Below, piece after piece: positions 48,167 to 58,234 of a DNA stretch of 64,000 bases. Origin of the DNA: Dysidea avara (taxonomy: Eukaryota > Porifera > Demospongiae > Dictyoceratida > Dysideidae); contig NC_089279.1 of assembly GCF_963678975.1 (NCBI RefSeq), positions 24,786,004 to 24,850,003 of the forward strand. Direction: 5' to 3'. Each line of letters begins with the position of its first letter. The first letter of the stretch is position 1. The translations under genes were made by a program, and so were the position numbers. The notes under the pieces are model-generated. The model did no database searches, had not been told where the DNA came from, and was given only the letters and a program-made list of their open reading frames with translations.

Positions 48167-51100
48167 TTACATAACTGCAGCACCGATCTTATCCAGTTTT
48201 ACAAGAACATCATACATTGTAGGTCTGTCACTTGACTGTTGTTTGGTACAACTGGTGACCAGTTGATAATACTGTGGATAATGCTTGCGGACTTGTATTT
48301 TAGGGATGTCCACCATTTCAAATGGATGAGCCTGAGTGAGAGTTTCAATAATCAGGGTACCAAAACTGTACACATCTATCTTTGGGGAAAATTTTGTGCA
48401 ATCACCAGCATCAGGAGCTATTTTTCCAAAACTTGGTGTGGTTGTTTGTTGTTGTATCTTAGCAGTACCCAAGTCTCCCAGTTTGGCCAGCCACTCACCA
48501 TTGTACAGTACCTTTAGTAACACATTGGCACTACTCACAACACAATGGATTACTGGATCTGGTCTGGTGTGTAAGAAATGAAGTGCTTTAGCAACATCGT
48601 GAAAAATACCATGTATCTGGTGATCAAGGATACGTCCTTGTTCACATGCTTTTTTCAAGCTAACATCCATTAATTCCCTCAAGATTACTGGAGGACCCTC
48701 TATTGTAGCTCCAAAAAAGGTAACAATATTTTGATGATGACACTGAAGTGCAATTTCCATTTCCTGTTGAAATAACGTTTTAAATTCTGAGGTAGTGACA
48801 AGACCGGGAAGACACTTAGCAGCAACAGTGGCTCCTTGGAATGTAGCCTCATGGACAGTAGCCCAAGTTCCTCTACCAATTTCTCTTTCAATAATGAACT
48901 GATCATGTGAGATAACCCATAACCTAGCAGAGGTAACCATGGTTAACATACCTAGCAAATGTTGTTGAGTACAGGAAAGTTGAAGGATCAATTGTTGCAG
49001 TTGTTGAGTATAGGTTTGTTGCAACTCATCACAGCATTGCTTTCCATAATATATCAATTCATGAATATTCTTATCTGCTGCTAGTGCCACATTTTGTAAC
49101 AGTTTATCAAATCTTTTCTCCACACCCATTGCATCTTCAGCCAGTTTGTTGACAGATGCATTAATACCTGCTATCTGCTCACTATTGTTAGATTTTATCT
49201 GTTGTGTATTCTTGAGATGTTCAAGATGCTGATAGAAAGATGATGCTATTTCGCTTTGTTTAGATGATGCAGATGATATAGAAGCTCTGCTATCAGGTGA
49301 TGACTCTGGAAAACACAAGAACAAGTTAAACATGATGAAAAGAAAGCACAAGCCCGCTGCTATTTATTTTTCTAAAAGAGAAGACTTATAATCCACACCA
49401 AAACAGCCAAGCTGTGAAAAATGTGTGGCCTTAAAAAGCCTGGGTGAAATAATTCCTTTAGAACTTTAAGCTCACATTTAAGTGAGTGGTGTCTAAGCAA
49501 ATATCAGATTTGAGTTATAGTACAGAAATTTTTGAATAGTGTACAAATCAGTGCAAATATATCAGCGTAAAAATGGTGTGTGTCAGTATCCCCTAATTAA
49601 TGTGCAGCAATATGTAATGATGAATAGCATTACCATAGTGATTGAAATACCTGTAGCACATCTGTGGAAAGCAGAGAAGAGAAGACAGAAACTGCAGGAC
49701 AAATTTTTCTAAGCCAAAAGTGAAAAGTTAATTTTTTAATAAAGGGCACCTATGCTGAGATGATCTCGCCAAAAGGAATTCTTTTTTAAAGGGCAAAAGA
49801 AGCCACCTAACTATGCACAGTAAAACTATGCTGTAGCTATAGATTTTTCAAGGGAGAAATTTTCATGGATTAGTTGTAATCTACGAAAATTTCTCCCTTG
49901 AAATTTGCAGTTTCATCAAAATGGCAGTGCATATGCAAAAGATTTCCCCCTCGAAATTTTACATGGTGGCAATATTTAAAAAAACTCCCCTAAAAAGGTA
50001 TGTGCTCCTCCATGTGAATGAGTATAAAATTAATAAAACAAGGGAAGTCTCTTATACCTGCACTTTTATAGCGGACCTACTTTTAATTAATGATGGCTAT
50101 AAGAGTTAAGTAGGGATTACATGTCCACGTGCACTACTATAGAGCAGGCAATTTCTCCTGTTTCATTATACTATATTTATTTCTATGACCCCTATTTGAA
50201 ATTAAAATTATTGTGTTCTATTAAACTTTATTAATCAAAAGTTTTAACATTATCTCAAGAATATAATTTCAGTTAGATTTCATTTTGAAAAGCTATCACC
50301 TTAGCCAACTGAGGGATGGACCCCAATCTTCCTTCCACATCCTTTTTGTTGATCATGTGTTAAAGCTTTTCCATTAATTGGTCAAGTGCTCTAGGGCTAA
50401 GATACAATATTGTTTGCTTTAAACAACTCACTTCTTTCTATGTAAAGCACATTTTTCTTTTGAATTCTATACATGTCCATTTCACTCTTCCGTGATTGCT
50501 GATCAGGTTTGTTTGATAGCACAGGATCTGTCTATAAAACGTAAGGTAAACTAGACATATACAAATGAAAATTAAAGAAAACATAGTACGGTGATCTTTA
50601 CAAAAAAAGTGCTTAAACAAGAGGGCACCTGCAGTGCAGATTTAGTCAGTACTTTAGCTATCACAGGGTACAGTAGTACTGTACAGTAGAGATGATGATG
50701 GCTTAGGTTTCAATGCCCTAAAATAAAACCAACCTCACTTTTCCTTCATAAAAACTTGGCAATGTTAGTTAGGAATTTAAAATTCCTTCAAAGCATTTAA
50801 AAAGTTTTATGAAATTTCTATTACCTGAATTTTACTAACTGACAGATGCCTTGAGACAGTATTAGCAAAGCAAAAATGCATGTGCCTATACTAATTACTT
50901 AGTTTTCTGGCCACGCAACTTACTACCATGAGTCTTGTCTACCAATTTCATGCTAGTGAGCATTCTGAAAGTTAATGCGATGTTTAGGTATCAGCTAACA
51001 TACTATAAGACTATACTCATGTGTATGTACCAAAAATTCAAAAAAATCATGAAAATTGAACAAGACTAATGACCAGTAAAGATCTTTATGTCGCTAGTAG

Positions 51101-52527
51101 ATTACATTGTACGCATAACAAGGCTTGTGGGAGACCCATGTCATAACTATACTATTAGGGAAACACACAACTGCACATAACAAATACCACACATAACTCT
51201 GAATATTATTCATTACCTGACCAGTGCAGGCATCAGACAATTTGTCTTCTGTTTCTTTATTCACACCTTGCTTTGTTAACTCCTGATCATTACAATATTT
51301 CATTACGGTAAAATTAATGTAACTGTTAATCATGTCAGAAATGCACTTCCCTTCAGTAGTTTTAACTGAGTATTTATGATCTGAATATTTGCCAAAATCA
51401 AATGTGAGCATATCAAGTAAACATCTCCACTGATAAAGCTGGCTTAATTTCCACTTCCATTTAATACTTTTACTGCCTGCATCAGCACCAAGTATTGAAT
51501 CTTTACTAATACCAAGCAGAATTGGTACTGGTTTGTTGTGCCCTTTCACTTCTTCTTGTACCTGAAAGAACATAACACCATAGGTAGGTAATGACTGGCA
51601 TAGCTTGATGTATTGCAGCTTAGCATTGGCCTCTGACATCCCATGTAGCTTGCGGTGTTCGGCTATTATCAGATCATCAGTAATTCGCTTAGTTTTTGTG
51701 TACACATGAGGCAAGAACCTAGGCAGGTTTAAGGCTTTGTGTTTGGTATGCTCATAATCACCAAGGTCTACCTGGCATTGTAGGGCAGCAAGTTGTATGG
51801 CTTCTTGTTTAGTGCACCAGAGAACATCATCTACTACATCTTTCTGTAACTGGTGGAATTGAAGATGTACCTCAATGGAATTGTGATGAAGCTTCAAAAA
51901 GAAAATTTTCCTCTTGAAAATAAGCACTTCTGTTTCACCAATCCCCTGTGTGCGCAGTGATTCATAGTGATCAAGCCAATCAGTTGTAGCGCCAACTGCA
52001 GAACAACCCTGTGACTTTTCACATTTAAGAGTGCCAGGTCTTGAGTCTTTCAACTGCTCCGCTTCCGAGGCCTGATCAAGTATTAAAGAGTACTCCTCTG
52101 GGGTAGTTATTCCAATATGGCCACTGAATTGTCTCACCAACTTGTCCACATTGTGACTCAAATCAACTATTAATGACTCCTGGGTGCCATCCATCAATTT
52201 TACCCGCAGCAACCCAACCTTCTTAAGATACTCTAAGACATCATCATTACTCAATCCGTAAACTCGGAGAGGCTTCTCTGCTGCTAACCAGCGTCCTTTA
52301 TCAATTTTGTTAACGATGTAGGGTTGAAACAATCCATAGTCATCCGCGCAGGGGTTGGCAGCTTCACCTACAAGTAGGATCGATTCTAGTCTTGATTCTA
52401 GCATTCGCTGGTGAATAATACCGATGCAGTCACGTACCATAGCGTTTTCGTCAAACTGGATCACTTTAGCTATGACTGTACTTCGCTTCGTGTTTATAAG
52501 TTTGATGGTAAGTGACAGAATAGACAT
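48167..52527 (-). CDS. Talin-type FERM head fused to coiled coil and a TKL pseudokinase
   Basis: Minus-strand exons 52527-51217, 50531-50432 and 49305-48167 join in phases 0 and 1 to about 849 residues. Residues 1-430 match the talin head: F0 start SILSLTIKLI, F1 LLRVKLMDGTQESLIVD and GITTPEEYSL, WLDHYESLRTQGI, F2 AALQCQVDLGDYEHTKHKA and SLPTYGVMFFQVQEEVKG, F3 VPILLGISKDS and LTFDFGKY. The Trp matching talin's integrin-contact Trp (RW in talin; QW here) is kept. A Lys/Gln linker and a coiled coil follow (about 440-600), then a kinase domain (about 608-848): REIGRGTWATVHEA, Lys634 in VAAK, but H-C-V for HRD (about 724-726), DLG for DFG, and APD for APE. It is probably a pseudokinase. A role at integrin-type adhesions is inferred. 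The ATG at 52527 is preferred over 52578 because talins start at this point. No rod domain is present. An alternative is two genes, but no terminal or initial exon is seen between the parts. Confidence 0.82.
49395..49450 (+). repeat. Foldback R6 arm fragment
   Basis: ACCAAAACAGCCAAGCTGTG and TGTGGCCTTAAAAAGCC match the left arm of R6 copies at 9.3 and 16.2 kb. It lies in the second intron of the talin-kinase gene. Confidence 0.75.
49845..49905. repeat. Hairpin of about 20-base arms
   Basis: TTTTCAAGGGAGAAATTTTC and its complement GAAAATTTCTCCCTTGAAA flank a 20-base loop. A degraded third arm-like copy follows at 49940. Intronic in the talin-kinase gene; probably a small foldback element. Confidence 0.8.
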
Positions 52528-52708
52528 CGTACACTGTCGTACTGTAACGGAGCAGTGAGCGACGAGAGAATTGCGCATGCGCTATGCATTGAGAAGATTG
52601 CACACATATTTATTTATAATCTAATTTATTCTGTTCTGCGAATTCTGTCTAGGGAACTGTGAGAATTTCTCTCAAAAAGACAGCCTGTACAAGCATAGAT
52701 AATATATC

Positions 52709-53118
52709 TATAGAGGACTTGCACGCGTGAAGCAACTGTTGCTAGGCAGACATGTTTCGGGACAACTTTCTATGGCGCATATTGGGTCAGAATGAAGGTA
52801 ACGAGATTTATTCACTAAGCGCTGGGTATAGTGGCACTGGCCGCGGGGCTGGTTTCGAAATAGAAGATCTTATCATTGGCTTCGTGAAATAGGTGGCTAA
52901 TTAAATTTCGGTACATTACTCACCAATTCTAACTTCGTCGCCTTTTTTAACGAGCTGTGTGGTATTTACAACACAACTCAACACTGATTCGCTTCATTAC
53001 AGCCTGTACCAAATCCTGAGAAAGCGCTTTTCAGCCAAAACACTGTCCCGAAACATGGCCGACAGCTACGGTTGCTTAACAATTACGATGATTTACGTCA
53101 CGCTGCAAGTCCTCTATG
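52709..53118. repeat. Inverted pair of start-codon-bearing segments upstream of the talin-kinase gene
   Basis: 52709-52766 and the complement of 53118-53045 are alike: TATAGAGGACTTGCA at the outer edges, AGCAAC in the middle, then an ATG with TTTCGGGACA. The ATGs (52752 on plus, 53056 on minus) face each other. The plus one opens MFRDNFLWRILGQNEG before a GTAACG donor, the minus one MFRDSVLAEKRFLRIW before GTACAG. No continuing exons were found. The left arm begins 182 bases upstream of the talin-kinase ATG, so it may hold its promoter. Confidence 0.6.
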
Positions 53119-53189
53119 GTACAAGGGTGCTTCCCCAAGGTACATACAGTACTACATAAAAAAAAACACATGACTACCCGAGTGACTAC

Positions 53190-53600
53190 CATAGGCGGCG
53201 GAAAGGGGGCTAAAGCCCCCCTCTCGGTCTGCTGAGGGGGGCTTCGCCCCTCCTCAGAATGATATCGCACCGAAATTATCCTTCTTGGAGTGGGGCTGAA
53301 AACCGTGATCGGTAAAGATCGAGATACTCTAATAGAGTAGTCACTCTAATAAAGCAGTCACAGTATTAGAACAGTGTGTAGTGAGCTATATATAAGGATT
53401 TTTAAGTAGTTTATCAGTAAATTAGTAGCTGGTGAGGTGGGCAGCTATTGTCAGTTGGCTGTGACCTTTTTTTTCCGTCTCACCTTACCAAACCAGAGAC
53501 AATGTATGCCTCAGTTCATTAGTTCATTTTGACCCCCTTTCCATAAGTCTGGATACGACCCTGCCCCCCATATCAACTACTTCCTCCACCACTGATGACT
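53190..53600. repeat. Dispersed repeat R4, copy 2
   Basis: Left edge ATAGGCGGCGGAAAGGGGGC, GC-rich stems, AAATTATCCTTCTTGGAGTG, then GATCGAGATACTCTAATAG with the doubled motif (53319-53365) and right edge ATCAACTACTTCCTCCACCA CTG as in copy 1. Confidence 0.65.
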
Positions 53601-53649
53601 ACATATAGTCTACATTATACAGATAACTACTAACAAGCACATAAACAAC

Positions 53650-53960
53650 GTTTCAGTTACATATTTCTGAATCCCTGTATTCACAGGCTTTAGCCTTCTC
53701 ACAGGTCCCTAGTGGGATAGAATTTAATAAAGAAACAAGAAATACACATATATAATGAAAATAGTAAGAAGAAAATATCCTGACCGCCTGGCAGACTCCT
53801 GTAAGCGTTCGAGCGTTAATTGGATGGCTATGGGTTCGAGGCTGCCCAGGTCCAGTCATGGATTTTTTCTTCTTTCTCTAACTTTTCAAACATACTTAGT
53901 GCAGGCACTATAAACATCTTAGGCCTTTATAAGGCCTTCTGGTATACAGGCTCTGCCTTT
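53650..53960 (+). repeat. tRNA-derived SINE and an adjacent LINE-like tail
   Basis: 53780-53860 has a B box GGGTTCGAGGCTGCCC and an A-box-like start (CCGCCTGGCAGACTCCTGTA), giving a tRNA-like head. To its left, ATCCCTGTATTCACAGGC and CTCACAGGTCCCTAGTGGGA recur reversed at 63370-63440. To its right, AGGCCTTTATAAGGCCTT forms a small palindrome. The head recurs reversed at 59455-59550. Confidence 0.7.
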
Positions 53961-54230
53961 ACCAGGTACTTTAATCATAATAACTAAAAAGATACTCAGT
54001 AGCTTTCTGGGGCTCCACCTTATAATATGCAGTGTGGCATAGAAATCCATAAATGGACTGGAACACTAGTATTGATAAAAAAATGAGTACTGACATGTAC
54101 AAATGCCAAATGAACAACATATATACTTGTACGAATGGAAGCACAAATGAGCTGACTACTAAGTAAACCTAACTAGCAAGCTTTATGCACATATAATTAT
54201 GGATAATTAAATAGCCAAATGGCGGGCTCC

Positions 54231-54332
54231 TCCCATAGAAGGTTTTCGTATTTTTTGCAGTCAGCATGCTTTCACAAGTGACTCTTGTGAAAGCACATTG
54301 ACTGCAAAACTCCAAAACCTTTCATAGGTCCA
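54231..54332. repeat. Foldback element of about 100 bases
   Basis: CAGTCAGCATGCTTTCACAAG-type left arm pairs with CTTGTGAAAGCACATTGACTG around a 5-base loop, and AGAAGGTTTTCG / CAAAACCTTTC extend the stem. No coding content; the rest of 53960-55336 shows nothing else I can support. Confidence 0.85.
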
Positions 54333-55336
54333 GTGGTCCTAAAATTTTGCAGTTTAGTAATTGTCACCCAGTTACCTCTGGCTCAGTCATACGACATATA
54401 GCTACTCATGAAACTTGTGTCACTATAGCTACTGAGCTCACCATGCACGGTTTCGGCAAACATCCAGGCTGTTATAAGCTCTAAAATTTTGTACTACTTA
54501 TCTAGCTAAATGTTATAAGCCTAGTATATAGTTATACACAGAGACTAATGTATTGAATAGCCACAAAAACTTGGTTTTAAATAAGATAGACTATGTCAAT
54601 CAATGTTAAAATAACTTGAATATTATACAGTTAGAGCTGGTCAGACATCATGAAAAAGTTATGGATTTTAGAAGCTGCAGCTGCACCCCCAGATCCTTGG
54701 AATCCATATATACTTCAGTAAAGCCCAATACTTCAATGGCTTGTTCAATTGTAACTGGATCTACAAAAAAAGGTCTTATAATAGCCTCTGAGATTGACTG
54801 TAACTACTCTTGTGTTTAACCTATTACCCTACAATTACACAATCAGTACAATAATTATAGGCTAGGGGTATACTGTAACCAAATTTCAAGCTGTTCCCAG
54901 GCTTATTCACAAGTGAAGTTATGAAGTACATGACATCTTTTCACACATTCGGTTACTATACATCAATTAACAATGAAAACACAAGTCAATCCTACAGCAA
55001 TCAAGTCCATCTTCCTTCATGATGCCTTCTACTGCTGTCTCAAACACGCATACATATACTATACAATAGTACAGAGCAGCAGTGTAAATGGCAAGCAACA
55101 TCTTAACCAGCCACTAACAAACGGTATCATTATTTCAAAATATATGTCATTGAGTAATTTCTCCAGCCTAGAGGTAGAATCTTGTAAAGTAGGGCTGAGA
55201 TACTATAACTGCACACTGGCTTCATGTATTTCTTCTATTGTTACCACTTTAAATTTCATTTTTTATTTTTGTGGCAATTGCAAATGCTATAAAAATACAC
55301 TGATGTATGCGCACGTACAAATATATATGTGTGAAG

Positions 55337-57104
55337 TCAGTCGCTCACTCCAATCTCATCCAACTGTACAAGAACATCATACATTGTAGGTCTGTCACTT
55401 GACTGTTTTCTGGTACAACTGGTGACCAGTTGATCATACTGTGGATACTGTTGTTGAGCTTGTGCTTTAAGGGTTTCCACCATTTCAAACTGAAGTGTTT
55501 TTGTAAGAATTTCAATGATAAGGACTCCAAAACTGTACACATCCATCTTAGGAGAGTGCTTAGAGAAATTGCTAGCTTCAGGAGCTCCATATACTATAGC
55601 ACCAGGATTTGCAGTGGCTGTTAGCTGTTGTATTTTAGCAGTACCCAAGTCTCCCAGTTTGGCCAGCCACTCACCATTGTACAGTACCTTCAGTAACACA
55701 TTGGCACTACTCACATCACGATGGATTACTGGATCTGGTCTGGTATGTAAGAAATGAAGTGCTTTAGCAACGTCATGAAGAATACTATGTATCTGGTGAT
55801 CCTTAACTTTTTCTTGTTCATATGCCTTTCTCAAGTTAATATCCATCAATTCCATCAAAATTACTGGATCACCTTCCATCGTAGCTCCCAGGAAAGTGAC
55901 AATGTTTTGATGCTGACACACAAGTGCCATTTCCATCTCTCGTTGGAACAATTTTCTCGTTGTAGAAGTTATAGCACCATGAGGACACTTAGCAGCAACA
56001 GTTGCTCCTCGGAATGTAGCCTTATGGATAGTAGCCCAAGCTCCTCTACCAATTTCTTCTCCAATTGTAAACTGACCATGTGAGATGGATAATAATCGAC
56101 TAGAAATAATTACAGACCGTAAACCTATCAACTGTTGTTGCATGAGAGAAAGCTGGTTGTGTGTAGAAGCTAGCTGCTCTTCAAAATAACTACGACTAGA
56201 TACTAGGCTGCTTTCTATATTCAGCTTCTCCTTTTGTATTCTGTCTGCTGTTTCTTGCATCATTGCATGACTCTTATCATGAAATCTCTTCTCCATTGAA
56301 CTCACATCTTGATGAAGTTTGTCAATAATATTTTTGATAATGCTTTTCTGATCTTTTTTATCATTTTGTAATTGCTCTACCTGATCTTGAACAATTTTAA
56401 GGTTAAGACGAAGTTGTGTGGTGATCTCATTATCTATAGAAGAAAAAATTAAATGTTATCCTGTAATTTGAAACCAATGGCTCCCATTAGCAGTAACACA
56501 TGTGCATATTGTACTTACTGGCTAAATCTTGTTGGTTCCAAGGATGCTCATTGAGTGTAACACTGCAATCTTCAGAACTTGGCGTTTGCAAAGAAACATT
56601 CTGTGTTTGTGAATGAGAACTGGTAGTTTCATCTGTGTGATGATCACAACACATTTGAACTGCTTCATGGCCATTGTCATCAACAGTGCCAGCATTGATG
56701 ACATGGAGTGAAGATACATCATCACAAACAACTTTATTTTTCTGCTTCAGTTGGCTAGCTTCATTTAGCAGCTTTTCTTGTAGCTTACTGTCTAGCATGG
56801 ACTCATCTATAGTGGACCAGTCATCAAGTGCTATCTCCTCTTTGGACTTCTGGATTCTCTTCTTCTTATCAGAGTTAACAAGAACATGTTCATAGAATGC
56901 AAGGGCTTTCTTCTGTTTAGCAATGGTTCCAGAGTCATCACTGTAGTTTGATGCACTACTCATCTGTTTAACCATGGTGGAGTTTGAGGTTAGCATGCTA
57001 GCTGGAAAGAAAAGTTTGGTATGACTTGCATTAGCCAGCTTGAAGCATTCTTTCTTCACAGCTTGTATATGCTGTGGAATATCTTCACAAGAAACATCAT
57101 CGTC
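55337..57104 (-). CDS. Coiled-coil TKL-type protein kinase, intact paralogue of the 48-kb kinase
   Basis: Minus-strand exons 57104-56519 and 56433-55337 join in phase 1 (85-base intron). The first encodes about 195 residues, acidic then Lys/Ser-rich (QKKALAFYEHVLVNSDKKKR), of no family I recognise. The second has a long coiled coil (ITTQLRLNLKIVQDQVEQLQ onward), then a kinase: EEIGRGAWATIHKA, VAAK Lys, VIHRDVSSANVLL with HRD intact, GDLGTAKI for DFG, GAPEAS with APE intact, ending at TAA or TGA near 55337. It should be catalytically competent, Ser/Thr or dual specificity. The kinase half is about as long as that of the 48-kb gene and nearly identical in DNA over its catalytic core. The 5' end is open: exon 57104 starts with an acceptor in phase 0, so a start exon lies upstream (see 58181-58234). 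Confidence 0.85.
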
Positions 57105-57179
57105 CTATTGAAACAGTGCTTTAGTTAAAAACATCACTACCAGTAAATGTGCACTGTTTATGTGCACACATACAATTGA

Positions 57180-58110
57180 AAGATATACAGGACAAAGAAG
57201 TACGCAAAAAGTTGGAATTTTCAACTAGAGTAGGGACCATAGCACATTGATAAAAAGTACTGAATCAAGCTGGAGTAGTGCATGATATTAAATCACAGTA
57301 AAACAATGATATTAAATTACAGTAAAACAATAAGAAGTGTACTACTACAGCTAGTTTCAACACTTTTTATCAATGTGCTATGATCCCTACTCTAGTTGAA
57401 AATTCCAATTTTTTGTATGCTTGCTTGTTAACTTTTTTTGTAAAATAAAATTATTATGACTGCATGGTGAACCCACGCATACTGCATCAAAAGAAAGAAA
57501 TGGTGCTGCACATCCCAGCTATCAACTATCATCTGAAAAGTGAAGTATCCATTACGCTTCATTGTCAGCTGCGTATGTTCAACCTGTCACACAGCATTAT
57601 AATCAAGAACTGTTTGAAAAGCACCTCCACAATCAAAGTAGCCACGATGAAATACACTGACAGTTTCCATTACGAAGGGAAGCCATCTCACGCTGCCACC
57701 AAATCGACACCTTTTGCTGTCAGCAAAGATGAATAGGGCACAAAGGAGGACACTGGTAAGTCCATGAAGAATGCATTGTATACACTGTGGTATGCCAAAA
57801 GGCATATGTCTGGCTGAAGTAACATCAAACCAAGCCCATAGCCTTAGGAGTTATCAAGCTATGCTTATCTGAAGGCATCAGTTACTCAGTTCAGTCAGTC
57901 TAGAAAATTCCGTTTAATATACTTTTAAAATTCCATAGCAACTTGTTGAAAGTGTTTCAGGTTGATCTGTTTGGGCTTAGTCTTGTCTAACCAATAGTGG
58001 CTGCCTCATCGTCGTCTGGGAAAAGTGAGGCTGGATTTTGGGTGATGGTTTACCATGGGTTATGCCCAAAGTTTTGTGGTCTCTACTATACAGTATTGTC
58101 GCACTATATG
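57180..58110 (+). repeat. Dispersed repeat R2, fullest copy, carrying a foldback
   Basis: Runs from GGAATTTTCAACTAGAGTAG to the block TTTACCATGGGTTATGCCC. The first 195 bases (57210-57405) are an inverted repeat: TTTTCAACTAGAGTAGGGAC returns as GATCCCTACTCTAGTTGAAA. The 17.96-kb copy has one arm only. The R2 body then follows as in the other copies. It fills most of the gap between exon 57104 and the candidate first exon 58181-58234. Confidence 0.75.
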
Positions 58111-58180
58111 ATAGAGAAAAGCAAATAGTACACTTTGCAAGCATGTCTTTATAATCATTGGTAACGTTTGTTCCATTTAC

Positions 58181-58234
58181 ACATACGTACCTATATTCCA
58201 GAGAATCAAACTGCCTTGATTGGATATTACTCAT
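58181..58234 (-). CDS. Candidate first exon of the 55-57-kb kinase gene
   Basis: ATG at 58234 opens MSNIQSRQFDSLEYRYVC, followed by GTAAAT as donor, which keeps phase 0 with exon 57104. A stronger-looking donor 12 bases earlier (TATAG/GTACGT) would give phase 2 and break the frame. The only support is phase and the lack of another start. Confidence 0.3.

Noticed and set aside
51217-52527. Stand-alone talin-like gene ending at the stop near 51094
   Set aside because: The residues after the GTAATG donor at 51216 look non-coding (hydrophobic, Tyr/Cys-rich) and the next two exons fit in phase; kept only as the alternative.
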